DNA of 64,000 bases from Candidatus Peribacteria bacterium (GCA_020632295.1 JACKFU010000001.1:186001-250000); one strand, 5' to 3'; shown: positions 16,587-25,565, counted from the first letter of the stretch. Numbers and translations are program-made. The notes: generated by a model not told the origin, from the sequence alone.

Positions 16587-18200
16587 GCAAATGCGCAGCG
16601 TTGCAGAAAAGCAGAACAGCTTGCAATGTCGCTCCAGTCATATAAATCGATGCGTTACCGTCGACTAGCACGTTGGTATGCGCACCTGCGTACAGATCGT
16701 CGTTTGCATCGACGGATTGCCGGTTGGACCGTCACTCCAGCCCTGAAGGCGTTTCACCGAAGTGACGATCCTTCATCGCGCGATGAAACCACGCTTGCCA
16801 AAGTTCGGTCGCCGTTTCTGCTGGAAGCAACTGTTACGGTTGTGACACAAGCAGCATCCCGAAAAGTGGCAAAGGATCGAATCGCTCAAGTCGCTGCGAG
16901 CTTCTCGAACTTTGATACTGATGCGTGCCAATTTGAACTTGGTCGCGTTCGCCGCATTCCAACACGGGGCGTTAGAGTACCACGTCGAGGCTTTTTGCTC
17001 ACGCCACAAGAAGTAGCCTCACTCTGGCACCCGCCAACTTCTGGCGTTGCTGTTGCCGGAATGGCCGTAAGTCCGTTCCGTCATACGGAGCCGCCGTCAA
17101 ACTTGCCAGCAATTCGGAAAGAGGAAGGGATAGCGACGCTCGGTCGAGTTCTTTTTCGTAATCGCAACGATATGTTTGGCATCCGATCCGACGATCGATT
17201 CAGGCACATCGCGATTCTTGGAAAGACGGGGATGGGGAAGTCGACACTTCTGGAATCACTCATTGCGGCTGACATCAAAGCAGGACAAGGCGTTGCACTC
17301 CTTGATCCACATGGTGACTTGGCTGAACAGATACTTACGTGGGTGCCTCGCGTCCGCACGAATGACATTTGTTATTTCGACGCTGGTGATCAAGCGTTTC
17401 CAATTGCATTCAATCCGCTCGCTTGCCGCAACGTCCCGGAGCGTCCACTGGTTGCATCGGGAATCGTTTCGGCATTCAAAAAGATTTACGGCGATAGCTG
17501 GGGGCCGAGGCTGGAGTATATTCTTCGAAACGCGCTGCTGGCACTCGTTGACACGCCCGATTCGTCACTGTCGTGCCCGTCAATCAGCTGGGTTGGTGAC
17601 GCGAGAACGACTTCCTTTCCGTATGGGGCGCACCACATCTCAGAAGGACTGGCACAGTTGCATGAGGGCTTGGAGCGGTGTTTTGATTCACAACGGGAGC
17701 ACGAATATCTTGCGTTGCCGTTCAAAGTCATCGATTTCGTGGGCAAGAATCGTTTTGCGCATATGCAGAAACACGCATTTGTTACCTACCAAGTCATCGC
17801 CGACCGGCGCCATCGAGATGCCTGTCGAATTCGGCTAGACGACTTCATGGCATTTGGACAGATCAAGCACGCAACAGAGAAAGGCTCTGCCGTTGCGGCT
17901 TTTTTTTCAGATCATATGCCAATGACATTACACCCCGACTACGGAACAGTCTGCTGCTTCCCGGAAACTGAGCATGAACCAATCATTGCTGCTGAGCACG
18001 TACGGAATCTCTTCATCAGTGACACGTGCTGGTGCGCCATGATGAATGGGATTCCCTCACTACCAATTCTTCCTGCCGGATTGTTGCTAGAGGAGTACAC
18101 TGGAAAGAAAACGGAGGTCGAATTCGCTGAACATCTTGAAAGCGAGCACCCATGGCTACGACGAGACCGGTTCGTTACTCTTGAAGGCGATTCGTGCTAG
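16410..18200 (+). pseudogene. Chimeric frame: coupling-ATPase middle plus unrelated tail
   Basis: The frame is open for 596 codons, but only about 16575-17574 is TraG/VirD4-like: RHANAQRCRKAEQLAM, then GIRSDDRFRHIAILGKTGMG with Walker A GKTGMGKST, LLDPHGDLAEQIL, and GPRLEYILRNALLALVDTP. After ..PDSSL at 17574 the sequence changes to an unrelated polypeptide (SCPSISWVGDARTTSF to the stop). The missing C-terminal half of the ATPase starts at 19543 on the minus strand. Inverting 17575-19543 on paper rejoins them. This is a broken conjugation coupling protein fused in frame to the tail of another gene. Confidence 0.65.
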
Positions 18201-18601
18201 CGAAGAACATCAATATCATGTTCCACGTAGTAGCCATGATTGGCATCAAAGTAAGACCGACGTCCCTGGTAAGTGTAGGGCCGTTGTTCATAGTTGTCTT
18301 CTTGAAGAAGCTTATAATCGGTCTCGAATTGCTCGTCGGTGAGCTCAGTGACCGTCGCTTTCCATGGATTGAGAAGATCGACGATACGTTTTTTTAATTC
18401 TGGATCCGCAGCTGCTTCGACAAGCAGTTGCCGTAGGTCGTTTTGCCCAGAAACCGGGATGCATCCATTGTGTGTTTCCCATCGGGCAACGATCTCCGCC
18501 TCACGGGCGAATTGCGGGTGTTCATTTTCCACGACGGTATCGTGGGGGCATGGCACGACAAGAGCAATTGCGCCATACCGATTTCGGTGTGTTATAGTCA
18601 T
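18197..18601 (-). CDS. Hypothetical protein, 134 aa
   Basis: No family recognised. Begins MTITHRNRYGAIALVVPCPH; central helices (RQLLVEAAADPELKKRIVDL); Tyr-rich tail (YEQRPYTYQGRRSYFDANHG). It sits inside the inverted segment, overlapping the end of the plus-strand chimeric frame by 4 nt. In the un-inverted arrangement it would lie on the plus strand, downstream of the coupling ATPase. Confidence 0.45.
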   Translation of the reverse strand: MTITHRNRYGAIALVVPCPHDTVVENEHPQFAREAEIVARWETHNGCIPVSGQNDLRQLLVEAAADPELKKRIVDLLNPWKATVTELTDEQFETDYKLLQEDNYEQRPYTYQGRRSYFDANHGYYVEHDIDVLR

Positions 18602-18757
18602 TGGTTCGAAGGACTAGCCTCACCGAATGTGGTGCGTTTGCGTGGATTCAAGTGGCACCGGCAAGTCGAGGTCGAACTAGATTTGGGGCAAGCTGACGCA
18701 ATTTATGGATTCGACTGAACCTTTCCCCTTGAATCGCGCCCGCTACGTCTGGTGGGT
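18602..18757. other. Short intergenic stretch
   Basis: No gene, hairpin or repeat recognised between the 5' end of the 134-aa gene and the 3' end of the chimeric minus-strand frame. Confidence 0.3.
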
Positions 18758-20068
18758 TCATACCGATCGCTTTCCATACCGATGCCTTGATGTCTTCCGG
18801 ATCACGTCAATGCGGCCTGAATCTTGTGATCGACGTGGCACGATCGTTTGCATGGAAAACGGACGGCTGGGTAGTCCGTCAATGAGCAGTCTCGCATAGG
18901 CGGTGAACTTGGGAAGTGACATGAGATCTGACGGCTCGATGTTACCGCCAAGTTGCTCTGCGAGCAACTCTGCGTCTTTCGCACCGACTTGGAATGTGAG
19001 CAGCGTCCCAACATTTCCAAATAACGCATGAAGGGTCGCGTCGTCAAGCTGTGCAAGATATTGGTTGGCAACCGTCAGCGACAAACGATATTTGCGAGCT
19101 TCGCTGAGAATCGTGGCGAACGACTCGGTTGCGAAGTTTTGGAATTCGTCCACATAGGCAAAGAAATCCGTTCGTTCTTCTGGTGGTAGATCGGATTGGC
19201 TCATCGCAGCGAGTTGCAGTTGGCTGACAAGAAGTGAACCGAGAAGTGTCGATGCGTCTTCGCCAATGCGTCCTTTGCTCAAGTTAACGATCAGCACTTT
19301 CGACTCGTCCATGAACTGCCGAATGTCGATCCGACTGTCGGGACGGCCAAGTATCTCCCGTAGAATTGGATGGGCGATGAACTGACCAACCTTGTTTTGG
19401 ATTGGAGCGATGGCTTCAGCCTGCATCTGTGGCCGCCAATTGGAAAACTCTTGCTCCCAGAATCCTCGTACAACAGGATCAGTTAATCTCGAAACAACCT
19501 GTCCGCGAAAGCGCGCGTCTGAAAGCAATCGCAGTACAGATGCCAACTCCTCCATTAATTCAACGACAAGAACATCGTCTACTGCGTCAAGATCAGTCGC
19601 CGTTCCTGGTACTGCTTCACAGACTGCTAGGAATGTTGCATCTTCGCCGATGGTCGATGTCCGAATGTATTTGTTATCTTTTCCTTCAAAGGCGTTCACT
19701 ATATGGAGGCAGATTGACCATGGCTGTAGAAATCTCTTAAAGAGGTTCTCAAAGATTTCTGTCGCTGTTGCAGATGACGAAACGCGTTTGCGTTCTGTAA
19801 CCGCCCAATTGTAGATTGGAACAGTGATCGGACCGTCGACTGCTTTGAGGAATTCCTGGATCAGAAGATTCTGACGGAAATTGAGCTCGTCAAGCAAGAA
19901 TCCGTAGGGAGTGGAGCAGTGTTCCAAAATGTGGACAAATTCGTGTAATGTCGCGTGAGGATTCTCGCGCCCGGCTCCGAGTACGAGTACATGATCAGAG
20001 GGACGATACTCACTCCTATCCGTTCCATGCGAACGCCGGAACGGGTTCTCCATTGGTGCCGGGATCAT
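18758..20068 (-). pseudogene. Chimeric frame: HEXXH-protein head plus coupling-ATPase C-half
   Basis: 436 codons. The first 175 residues include LHEFVHILEH, a possible zinc-metallopeptidase HEXXH, in a protein I do not recognise. From about 19543 onward the sequence is the C-terminal half of the TraG/VirD4-like ATPase: LASVLRLLSDARFRGQVVSR, AIAPIQNKVGQFIAH, VLIVNLSKGRIGEDASTLLG, TDFFAYVDEFQNFATESFAT (Walker B-like) and FQVGAKDAELLAEQLGG. The start overlaps the trypco2 stop (ATGA), so the head belongs to that operon. The fusion is the reciprocal product of the inversion that made 16410-18200. Confidence 0.6.
18764..18993 (-). repeat. Inverted repeat, copy 1 (coupling-ATPase 3' end)
   Basis: The last ~230 nt of the coupling-ATPase C-half recur in opposite orientation at about 20533-20763 with high but imperfect identity. 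The encoded peptides match closely (LPKFTAYARLLIDGLPSRPF in both; NIEPS versus TIEPS). Confidence 0.7.
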
Positions 20069-20409
20069 CGAATCACATCACCATCATCGTGTCCTGAATC
20101 AGGCGGGCTCGAAGAATGCAGCTTCGTACCAGGACGATTCCCGGTAGTCGCTGCTCGGTGAACGTCATAGCGCAATCGAACCGTATGAGCAACTGCTGTT
20201 TGCTTAGTATCAGTAGTGTCTGCCGTTAAGACTTTCATAGAAAGTCCGCCTTGGTCCGAATTACTCTCGGTAAGCGCAATTTGCACTTCCAATTCCATCG
20301 TGGATAGATTGAACAGTGCAGACGTGCCTTCGCGACGTCGATCGTTGTCAGCTGCTTCCAGTTCCGCTCGAATCATTGTTACGAATTCACGTAAATTCAT
20401 CGTAAGCAT
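20065..20409 (-). CDS. Trypco2-domain protein
   Basis: 114 residues from MLTMNLREFVTMIRAELEAA. The strand pattern ELEVQIALTES and VAHTVRLRYDVHR fits the trypsin-co-occurring domain 2, a small adaptor-like domain encoded beside protease and conflict-system genes. The stop overlaps the next start (ATGA at 20065-20068), coupling it to a product with an HEFVH motif, which may be the protease partner. That partner is now interrupted by an inversion. Confidence 0.6.
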   Translation of the reverse strand: MLTMNLREFVTMIRAELEAADNDRRREGTSALFNLSTMELEVQIALTESNSDQGGLSMKVLTADTTDTKQTAVAHTVRLRYDVHRAATTGNRPGTKLHSSSPPDSGHDDGDVIR

Positions 20410-20524
20410 GGCGTATTCGTCCTCTGATTGAACAACTTGATGTTTACCGCTGAGTGTATTGTATCCATTGACGCAACTCGCCGAAGCCACCTTTCAAACA
20501 CGCTTGGGAACACTAGAAGTCTGC

Positions 20525-20766
20525 GAGGATTCCAAGTCGGTGCGAAAGACACAGAGTTACTCGCAGAGCAACTTGGCGGTACCATCGAGCCGTCAGATCT
20601 CATGTCACTTCCGAAATTCACCGCCTATGCGAGGCTCCTCATCGACGGACTTCCCAGCCGACCGTTTTCCATGCAGACGCTTGTCCCGAGGAAAGCACCG
20701 GACGCAGGACGTATCGACGTGATACGGAAGACGTCACGGCATCGGTACGGGAGGAGAGTGGCGTAA
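20525..20766 (+). pseudogene. Second copy of coupling-ATPase C-terminus
   Basis: About 80 codons starting near GFQVGAKDTELLAEQLGG and ending RHRYGRRVA. It is a diverged duplicate of the C-terminus at 18758-18993, in inverted orientation, with replacements such as LVPRKAPDAGRI for IVPRRSQDSGRI. Upstream sequence (GNTRSLRG) only faintly resembles the family, so the copy is truncated. It is the remnant of a second, related plasmid or of a duplication. Confidence 0.6.
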
Positions 20767-20941
20767 GTCTGAAATGGGTAGCGTATGATCTCTATAGCCA
20801 TCCGTCAGTCGTTGTCTCGTTTTCGCATCGTACAATATATCCGCTTGCCATGATCGCAATGCGGCTGGGATGTCAGGTAGCTGGTGCGTTCTTCTCGTTT
20901 TGCAAGTCCAATGCTCTTGCGAAAGCACCTACCATTCGTGG

Positions 20942-20947
20942 TATAAT
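20942..20947 (+). promoter_or_regulatory. -10 element of toxin-antitoxin operon
   Basis: TATAAT ends 6 nt before the ATG at 20954; a TTGCGA at 20917-20922 could be the -35 box with a 19-nt spacer. Transcription would start at or next to the ATG. Confidence 0.5.
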
Positions 20948-20953
20948 TGGGCT

Positions 20954-21220
20954 ATGACTGCGAAACTTAGCAAAGAACTATCCGATGCTCTTCAGGCCAG
21001 CGGAACGAGCGAGGTCGAGGCCGTGGATCCGTCCTCCGGTCGCGTCTACTTCATCGTCGATAGCGAGACGCACCGCCAAGCAATGGATGCGCTGCGCCAG
21101 CGGCAAGACCGCGAAGCGATCGCCGAGGGGATCGCGCAAATGGAAGCGGGGGAAGGGAAGCCTTTGGACGAAGCCTTCGAGGACATGCGCGGCAGGCTCG
21201 GCTTCCCGCAACAGTCATGA
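20954..21220 (+). CDS. Antitoxin of a ParE/RelE-type pair
   Basis: 88 residues. SGRVYFIVDSETHRQAMDAL and EGKPLDEAFEDMRGRLGF match the layout of antitoxins paired with ParE-like toxins, with a C-terminal toxin-binding helix. Start at the ATG just after TATAAT rather than the upstream in-frame codon. The stop overlaps the toxin start (ATGA at 21217-21220). It is expected to repress its operon and block the toxin. Confidence 0.75.
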   Translation: MTAKLSKELSDALQASGTSEVEAVDPSSGRVYFIVDSETHRQAMDALRQRQDREAIAEGIAQMEAGEGKPLDEAFEDMRGRLGFPQQS

Positions 21221-21549
21221 GCTTTCGAGTACGGCTTTCTCCGCGAGCGCAGGAGGATATCGAGCGCAACGCTCGCTGGTGGGCAGACAACCATTCCGTT
21301 GAGCAGGCGATCCGTTGGTTCAATGCCGTACATAAGCAGCTTGGCACCCTGCGAACGTTCCCCGAAAGTCACGGTTTGTCGTTGGAGAACGGCGAGTTCC
21401 CCTACGAGATTCGCGATAAGCTCGTCGGCCTTGGTTCCCGCCCCGGTTATCGCGCCGTGTTCACGATCATGGACGACACCGTTCACGTCCTCACCGTACG
21501 TAGCAGTTCGGAAGATCGGCTGCGTGCCGATGAGCTAACGATCGAATAG
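21217..21549 (+). CDS. ParE/RelE-family toxin
   Basis: 110 residues. FRVRLSPRAQEDIERNARWW opens the RelE/ParE fold and RPGYRAVFTIMDDTVHVLTV supplies the central strands with the basic residue typical of the family. ParE toxins poison gyrase, whereas RelE toxins cleave mRNA; the sequence alone does not decide. Translationally coupled to the antitoxin. Composition matches the GC-rich block. Confidence 0.8.
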   Translation: MSFRVRLSPRAQEDIERNARWWADNHSVEQAIRWFNAVHKQLGTLRTFPESHGLSLENGEFPYEIRDKLVGLGSRPGYRAVFTIMDDTVHVLTVRSSSEDRLRADELTIE

Positions 21550-21736
21550 CCTGCCTGACGTGCACGAAAAGGCATGGTCGAGACATCAGTACGGAAGTAG
21601 GGCGACATAGAACGTGTGATGGTGCCGATTGCGTTGCAGCGGACTACTCGGTCTTCTGGCGCTCATTCCTCTTTCGCGCTACGATCATCGCCGGTTCTTT
21701 CCATTTCCACCGGCTTTAACACAAGAGGAGTAAGCC

Positions 21737-22441
21737 ATGACTACAAACGGAACCTTGATGAATCATTGTGGCGCGTCGCTCGTGACGAAAGGCGACCTGG
21801 AGATTATTCCTGCACCGCCTCCGACAGAGACTTGGTTTCCAATTCCGCATCTGGATGTGTTGGAGGCCGTCGAGGGAACGCTCTCGAGTGCCGGATTCGA
21901 AGTCCGGAACTACCAATTGTCTGTGTCGCATGGCAAGCTTCGTTTCTTTGGTGTTCTCGACATCGCAACACCACTAGCTGACGGAGTGACCTTGTCGGTT
22001 GGGGTGCGAAACTCGAACGACAAGAGCTTCCCGATTGGCTTCTGTGTCGGTAACCGCACATTCGTTTGTGACAATCTGGCGTTCTCATCGGAGATCGTCA
22101 TTAGTAAACGGCACACGCGGTTCGGCAGTGACCGATTTCACGAGGGGATTGCGGCGACGATCGATAAGCTCTCTGACTACCACTCGCTCGAAGCAGAGCG
22201 CATAAAGCGGCTGCAATCCCAGGCGATTCCCGATCGTGCAGCCGAGTCCATTGTGCTGCGAGCGTGGGAACAGGGGTTGGTTGGAACGCGGCTCTTGCGT
22301 CCGCTGCTCGATGAATGGCGCAAACCGACCTTCGAGGAATTTCAAGACCGTACTGCCTGGTCGATGCTGGCCGCCTTCACACACGTCGCGAAAGATCGCC
22401 AACGACCACCTGAAAATAGAAGCTATGAACTAAATCAGTAA
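21737..22441 (+). CDS. DUF932 plasmid-type protein, 3' truncated
   Basis: 234 residues. PLADGVTLSVGVRNSNDKSF, PIGFCVGNRTFVCDNLAFSS and VISKRHTRFGSDRFHEGI match DUF932 (phage/plasmid-like protein), common on large plasmids and of unknown function. The last 20 residues (RQRPPENRSYELNQ) do not resemble the family, and base composition turns AT-rich at about 22430. The gene therefore probably lost its natural end at the right edge of the planctomycete-like block. Confidence 0.7.
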   Translation: MTTNGTLMNHCGASLVTKGDLEIIPAPPPTETWFPIPHLDVLEAVEGTLSSAGFEVRNYQLSVSHGKLRFFGVLDIATPLADGVTLSVGVRNSNDKSFPIGFCVGNRTFVCDNLAFSSEIVISKRHTRFGSDRFHEGIAATIDKLSDYHSLEAERIKRLQSQAIPDRAAESIVLRAWEQGLVGTRLLRPLLDEWRKPTFEEFQDRTAWSMLAAFTHVAKDRQRPPENRSYELNQ

Positions 22442-22662
22442 AGTGTCTTGAACTAAAACAGAAGGGACTGTTTTCTGGCTCTTAAAATGGGCTAATTACG
22501 GTCCATTTTTCTGGCTAAACTGGCTCTGTCACTCTAAACCGCAACTCAAGAAATTTTTGCACAAACTCTTTTTCGAAGTACGACTATAAGTACGAAGGCA
22601 AATTTCAAGATTTAGCTGCTAATCCAGACAAGAATAATTTGTATAGACAGAACTAAGAAGTA
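22442..22662. other. AT-rich junction without a gene
   Basis: Contains two copies of TTTCTGGCT about 50 nt apart and no credible frame. Marks the return from GC-rich to AT-rich element A DNA. Confidence 0.35.
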
Positions 22663-22698
22663 TTTTATAGCGTGTACCAAAGTGTACACGCTATAAAA
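22663..22698. promoter_or_regulatory. 15-bp perfect inverted repeat next to parB
   Basis: TTTTATAGCGTGTAC (22663-22677) and GTACACGCTATAAAA (22684-22698) around a 6-nt centre. The right arm ends on the A of the longest-frame ATG of the ParB gene. It is long enough for a partition site (parS-like) or autoregulatory operator. Confidence 0.6.
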
Positions 22699-23738
22699 TG
22701 ATTGAACAACAAAAAAGTACATTTGACAAATATGTTTTGCAAGACGTAAGGTCGCCCACTTTCGGCTTATCGTCGAGTGAGGCAAATGTGGTCAGTCTCA
22801 TTCACGGGAGCCAAAAGCGACCACAATTCTCTATTTTTCTTCCCCTTATTTCTATGGCCAGTTGCGCCGCTACATTCAAGGAATTGCCTCTCGATCAAAT
22901 TGAGCAAGACCCGGATCAGCCAAGAAAAGATTTTGGCGTTCAGGGTGCCGATGATCGACTGATGGTTTCGCTCAAAGAAATTGGCATTCAGCAACCGTTG
23001 GGTGTCGTACAAACAGAAAATGACAGATACATACTTATTGATGGGCATCGAAGGCATATCGCTGCCAGAGAACTTGGCATGAAGACAGCCCCTTGTCGTG
23101 TTTACTCAAAGCTTCAAAAAGGTGAACTCGAACGTATTCGTTTTGAAATCCAGAACAATCGTCGAGAATGGAAGCCTCTTGAACGATCAGAAGCTTTGAG
23201 CAGGATCAAAGAACAGAAGGGCTTCAAGACGAATAAAGAGTTAGCAACATGCCTTGGCCTCTCTACAACTCTCATTCATTTTTCATTGGAGCTACGCAAG
23301 CAAACGATGGAATATCTCGGACTCATGGAAAAATATGATTTGCCGGATACCTATCGAATAGAGTTTATTCGCCTCAAAAAGCATATGCGAAGAATTAAAG
23401 ATCTAGAAATAAGTGATATCACGATCATTCTATTTGAAAAAGTGAAGAGTGGAGTGATTTCAAAAGCAAAAGCCTTCCGTCAGTTACGCAAAATTTTTCT
23501 TCGTGCTCACCTCAATGAGAATGAGATATATGATTTTCTTAAAGATCCGGATATGACAGTTGATGACCTGGAGGCACGGACAGTCCAATCAGGACCGTCG
23601 CTGCTTGTCGAAAAACTCATGCTCGAACTCGGAAAAATGTTTCAGGAAGGTTCTGATGTTTCTGAGAAAGATGCATCAACATATGAGCAGTTACGTGATT
23701 TTCTTCTTTCCAAATTTCCACTTCCAAAGAACGCGTAG
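22698..23738 (+). CDS. parB: ParB/Spo0J-family partition protein
   Basis: 346 residues from the ATG at the palindrome; MASCAATFKELPLDQ at 22854 is an alternative start that begins right at the conserved domain. The ParB N-domain shows ELPLDQIEQDPDQPRKDF, YILIDGHRRHIAARELG and RIRFEIQNNRREWKPLERSE, i.e. the CTPase motifs and the DNA-binding HTH (KTNKELATCLGLSTTLIHFS). No ParA is nearby. Solo ParB-like proteins on mobile elements may act in partition or as regulators. Its AT-rich composition matches the left half of element A, not the block at 10-22 kb. Confidence 0.8.
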   Translation: MIEQQKSTFDKYVLQDVRSPTFGLSSSEANVVSLIHGSQKRPQFSIFLPLISMASCAATFKELPLDQIEQDPDQPRKDFGVQGADDRLMVSLKEIGIQQPLGVVQTENDRYILIDGHRRHIAARELGMKTAPCRVYSKLQKGELERIRFEIQNNRREWKPLERSEALSRIKEQKGFKTNKELATCLGLSTTLIHFSLELRKQTMEYLGLMEKYDLPDTYRIEFIRLKKHMRRIKDLEISDITIILFEKVKSGVISKAKAFRQLRKIFLRAHLNENEIYDFLKDPDMTVDDLEARTVQSGPSLLVEKLMLELGKMFQEGSDVSEKDASTYEQLRDFLLSKFPLPKNA

Positions 23739-23755
23739 TTCTATCTTCTTCTCTC

Positions 23756-24166
23756 ATGACTTCCATGAAAACAATACTTCTAAAAAGGGCAATATCCTAC
23801 TACCGCAGCGCGGTCAAAACACCGAGTGCCATTGATATGCAACGCAATTGTGCTTGGGTGTTCGCACAGGAACATGGAATAGAGATAATCCATGAGGAAG
23901 CGGATATTGGGCAAAGCGGCCTCTCAATCAATCGTCCCGGTCTCACCAATATATTCCAGAATTGGATTCTAAATGGTGACGCGCCTACTTTCGACTATGT
24001 CCTTATCTACGATTTCTCGCGGTGGGGCAGATTTCGAGACTTGCACGCAGTTTCCGACTTTGAATTGCTATGCACTCTCCACGGTAGGCGCGTCATCTAC
24101 GTTGCAAAATTTCTATCATCTACCTTTGCACTCACACATGAACAACTTCCACCACTGGTTCAATGA
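23756..24166 (+). CDS. Partial serine recombinase, catalytic domain only
   Basis: 136 residues, collinear with the N-terminal domain of the next gene: AISYYRSAVKTP, EEADIGQSGLSINRPGL, YVLIYDFSRWGRF. In the neighbour the catalytic motif is YYRHS (Arg-x-Ser); here it reads YYRSA, so the nucleophile is displaced or lost. The DNA-binding half is absent. The 3' end overlaps the start of the next recombinase by 29 nt. It could be a decayed duplicate or a non-catalytic partner subunit. Confidence 0.6.
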   Translation: MTSMKTILLKRAISYYRSAVKTPSAIDMQRNCAWVFAQEHGIEIIHEEADIGQSGLSINRPGLTNIFQNWILNGDAPTFDYVLIYDFSRWGRFRDLHAVSDFELLCTLHGRRVIYVAKFLSSTFALTHEQLPPLVQ

Positions 24167-25565
24167 AGAAGCACTCAAGAAGAGAGCTGTTGCCTACTAT
24201 CGTCATTCTGCTGAAGATAAGCAGGAAAACTCCGTACCGATCCAACGAGAACACGCACGTAAATTTGCCGCAAAACATGGTATAGAGATCATTCATGAGG
24301 AAGCTGATGAAGGAAAGACTGGTCTCCTTGCTAATCGTCCCGGATTTGTCGCTCTCTTCGAGAATTGGATCGAAAATGAGGCAGCACCCCCTTTTGAATA
24401 CATACTTGTTTACGATGTGTCTCGGTGGGGAAGGTTTCAGAATCAAAATGAACCTGCACACTATGAGTTCCGGTGTACCTTACAAAACAAGAAAGTCATT
24501 TACATTGAAGATGGTTTTCCAAAAGAGGACCAGCAGCTCATTGGATCTCTGCAGACGGCAGTGAAACGGTACATGGCTGCAGAATACAGCAGGCAACTTA
24601 GCAATAAAGTCTTCCATGGATGTATGAAAGTGTCCGAGCAGGGATATTCCGCAGGAGGAACACCTTGTTTTGGTATGGCAAGAGAGCTACTTGATGAACA
24701 CAAGAACCCTATTCGTATATTAAAGAGAGGGGAACATAAAGAAATTTCCAACCAGCGTGTTCGTTTTGTTCCTCTCAATGATGAAACGACTGATGCTGTA
24801 CGAGACATTTTTACCATGTTTGTTCAGGATGAAATGAATCTCTCAGCAATTGCATCACACCTTAATTACAAAGGAATTCCTTCGGCAACAGGTGGTCTTT
24901 GGAACAGAGATAAACTTGTACGCATTCTCATGAACGAGACGTATACAGGAGCACGAATCTATAACAAGACGTGGAATCGATTGCGACAAGGCAAGCGCGA
25001 TAATCCCCGTCACGAATGGATAATATGCAGAGATACTTTTCCTCCAATTGTGAGCCGTGAGATGTTCGAGAAAGCCCAAGAAAGACTCTGGTTTATGCTT
25101 GGAAAATGGAAGCAGGGTAGGCGTGCTATGAAGGATGCACGGACTCTAATGCTAAGTGGCATAAAAGAATTCTTTACGGGAAAAGGCATGAGCGAAGATG
25201 ACCTCTTCTTCGTCTGCCATGATTTTCCTGTTGTCTTATGTGTGACGAGTGAAGATGCAGGAGTGGGAAAGGAATGGTGTTTTCTTCTGCCAGAAGAGTT
25301 GAGATGCCACGAATATGTTCTTGGTATTGGAGTTGTGGCACAGCGTCATCATCCAATCGATCAATTCTTTGCAATTCCAACGGAGAAGTTTGGTGTTGGA
25401 GGAATATTTGTTTTGAAAGAAATGGATGAATTGTACGCGCAGTACGCAATAGGAACGCATGAGATTGAGCAGTGTATTCTCAAACTCTTGAACATGGAAG
25501 AAGGCGCAGACCAATTCAGTTATGCAAGCTCCAAAGCAGAAGTACCCGTACTACAGACAGCCTGA
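24138..25565 (+). CDS. Serine recombinase, SRWGRF group
   Basis: 475 residues from ATG 24138. Catalytic serine in AYYRHSAEDKQ (about residue 22), LVYDVSRWGRF (about 95), then a recombinase domain (AIASHLNYKGIPSATGG, GARIYNKTWNRLRQGKRD). No zinc ribbon is seen in the C-terminal part, unlike the recombinase at 1386-3122. Probably catalyses another site-specific event of the element. It overlaps the partial recombinase upstream and meets the 59-aa minus-strand gene tail to tail. Confidence 0.8.
   Translation: MNNFHHWFNEEALKKRAVAYYRHSAEDKQENSVPIQREHARKFAAKHGIEIIHEEADEGKTGLLANRPGFVALFENWIENEAAPPFEYILVYDVSRWGRFQNQNEPAHYEFRCTLQNKKVIYIEDGFPKEDQQLIGSLQTAVKRYMAAEYSRQLSNKVFHGCMKVSEQGYSAGGTPCFGMARELLDEHKNPIRILKRGEHKEISNQRVRFVPLNDETTDAVRDIFTMFVQDEMNLSAIASHLNYKGIPSATGGLWNRDKLVRILMNETYTGARIYNKTWNRLRQGKRDNPRHEWIICRDTFPPIVSREMFEKAQERLWFMLGKWKQGRRAMKDARTLMLSGIKEFFTGKGMSEDDLFFVCHDFPVVLCVTSEDAGVGKEWCFLLPEELRCHEYVLGIGVVAQRHHPIDQFFAIPTEKFGVGGIFVLKEMDELYAQYAIGTHEIEQCILKLLNMEEGADQFSYASSKAEVPVLQTA

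Noticed and set aside
21616..21981. Plus-strand frame of 121 codons
   Set aside because: Shadow of the DUF932 gene in another frame, with low-complexity Arg/Ser composition.
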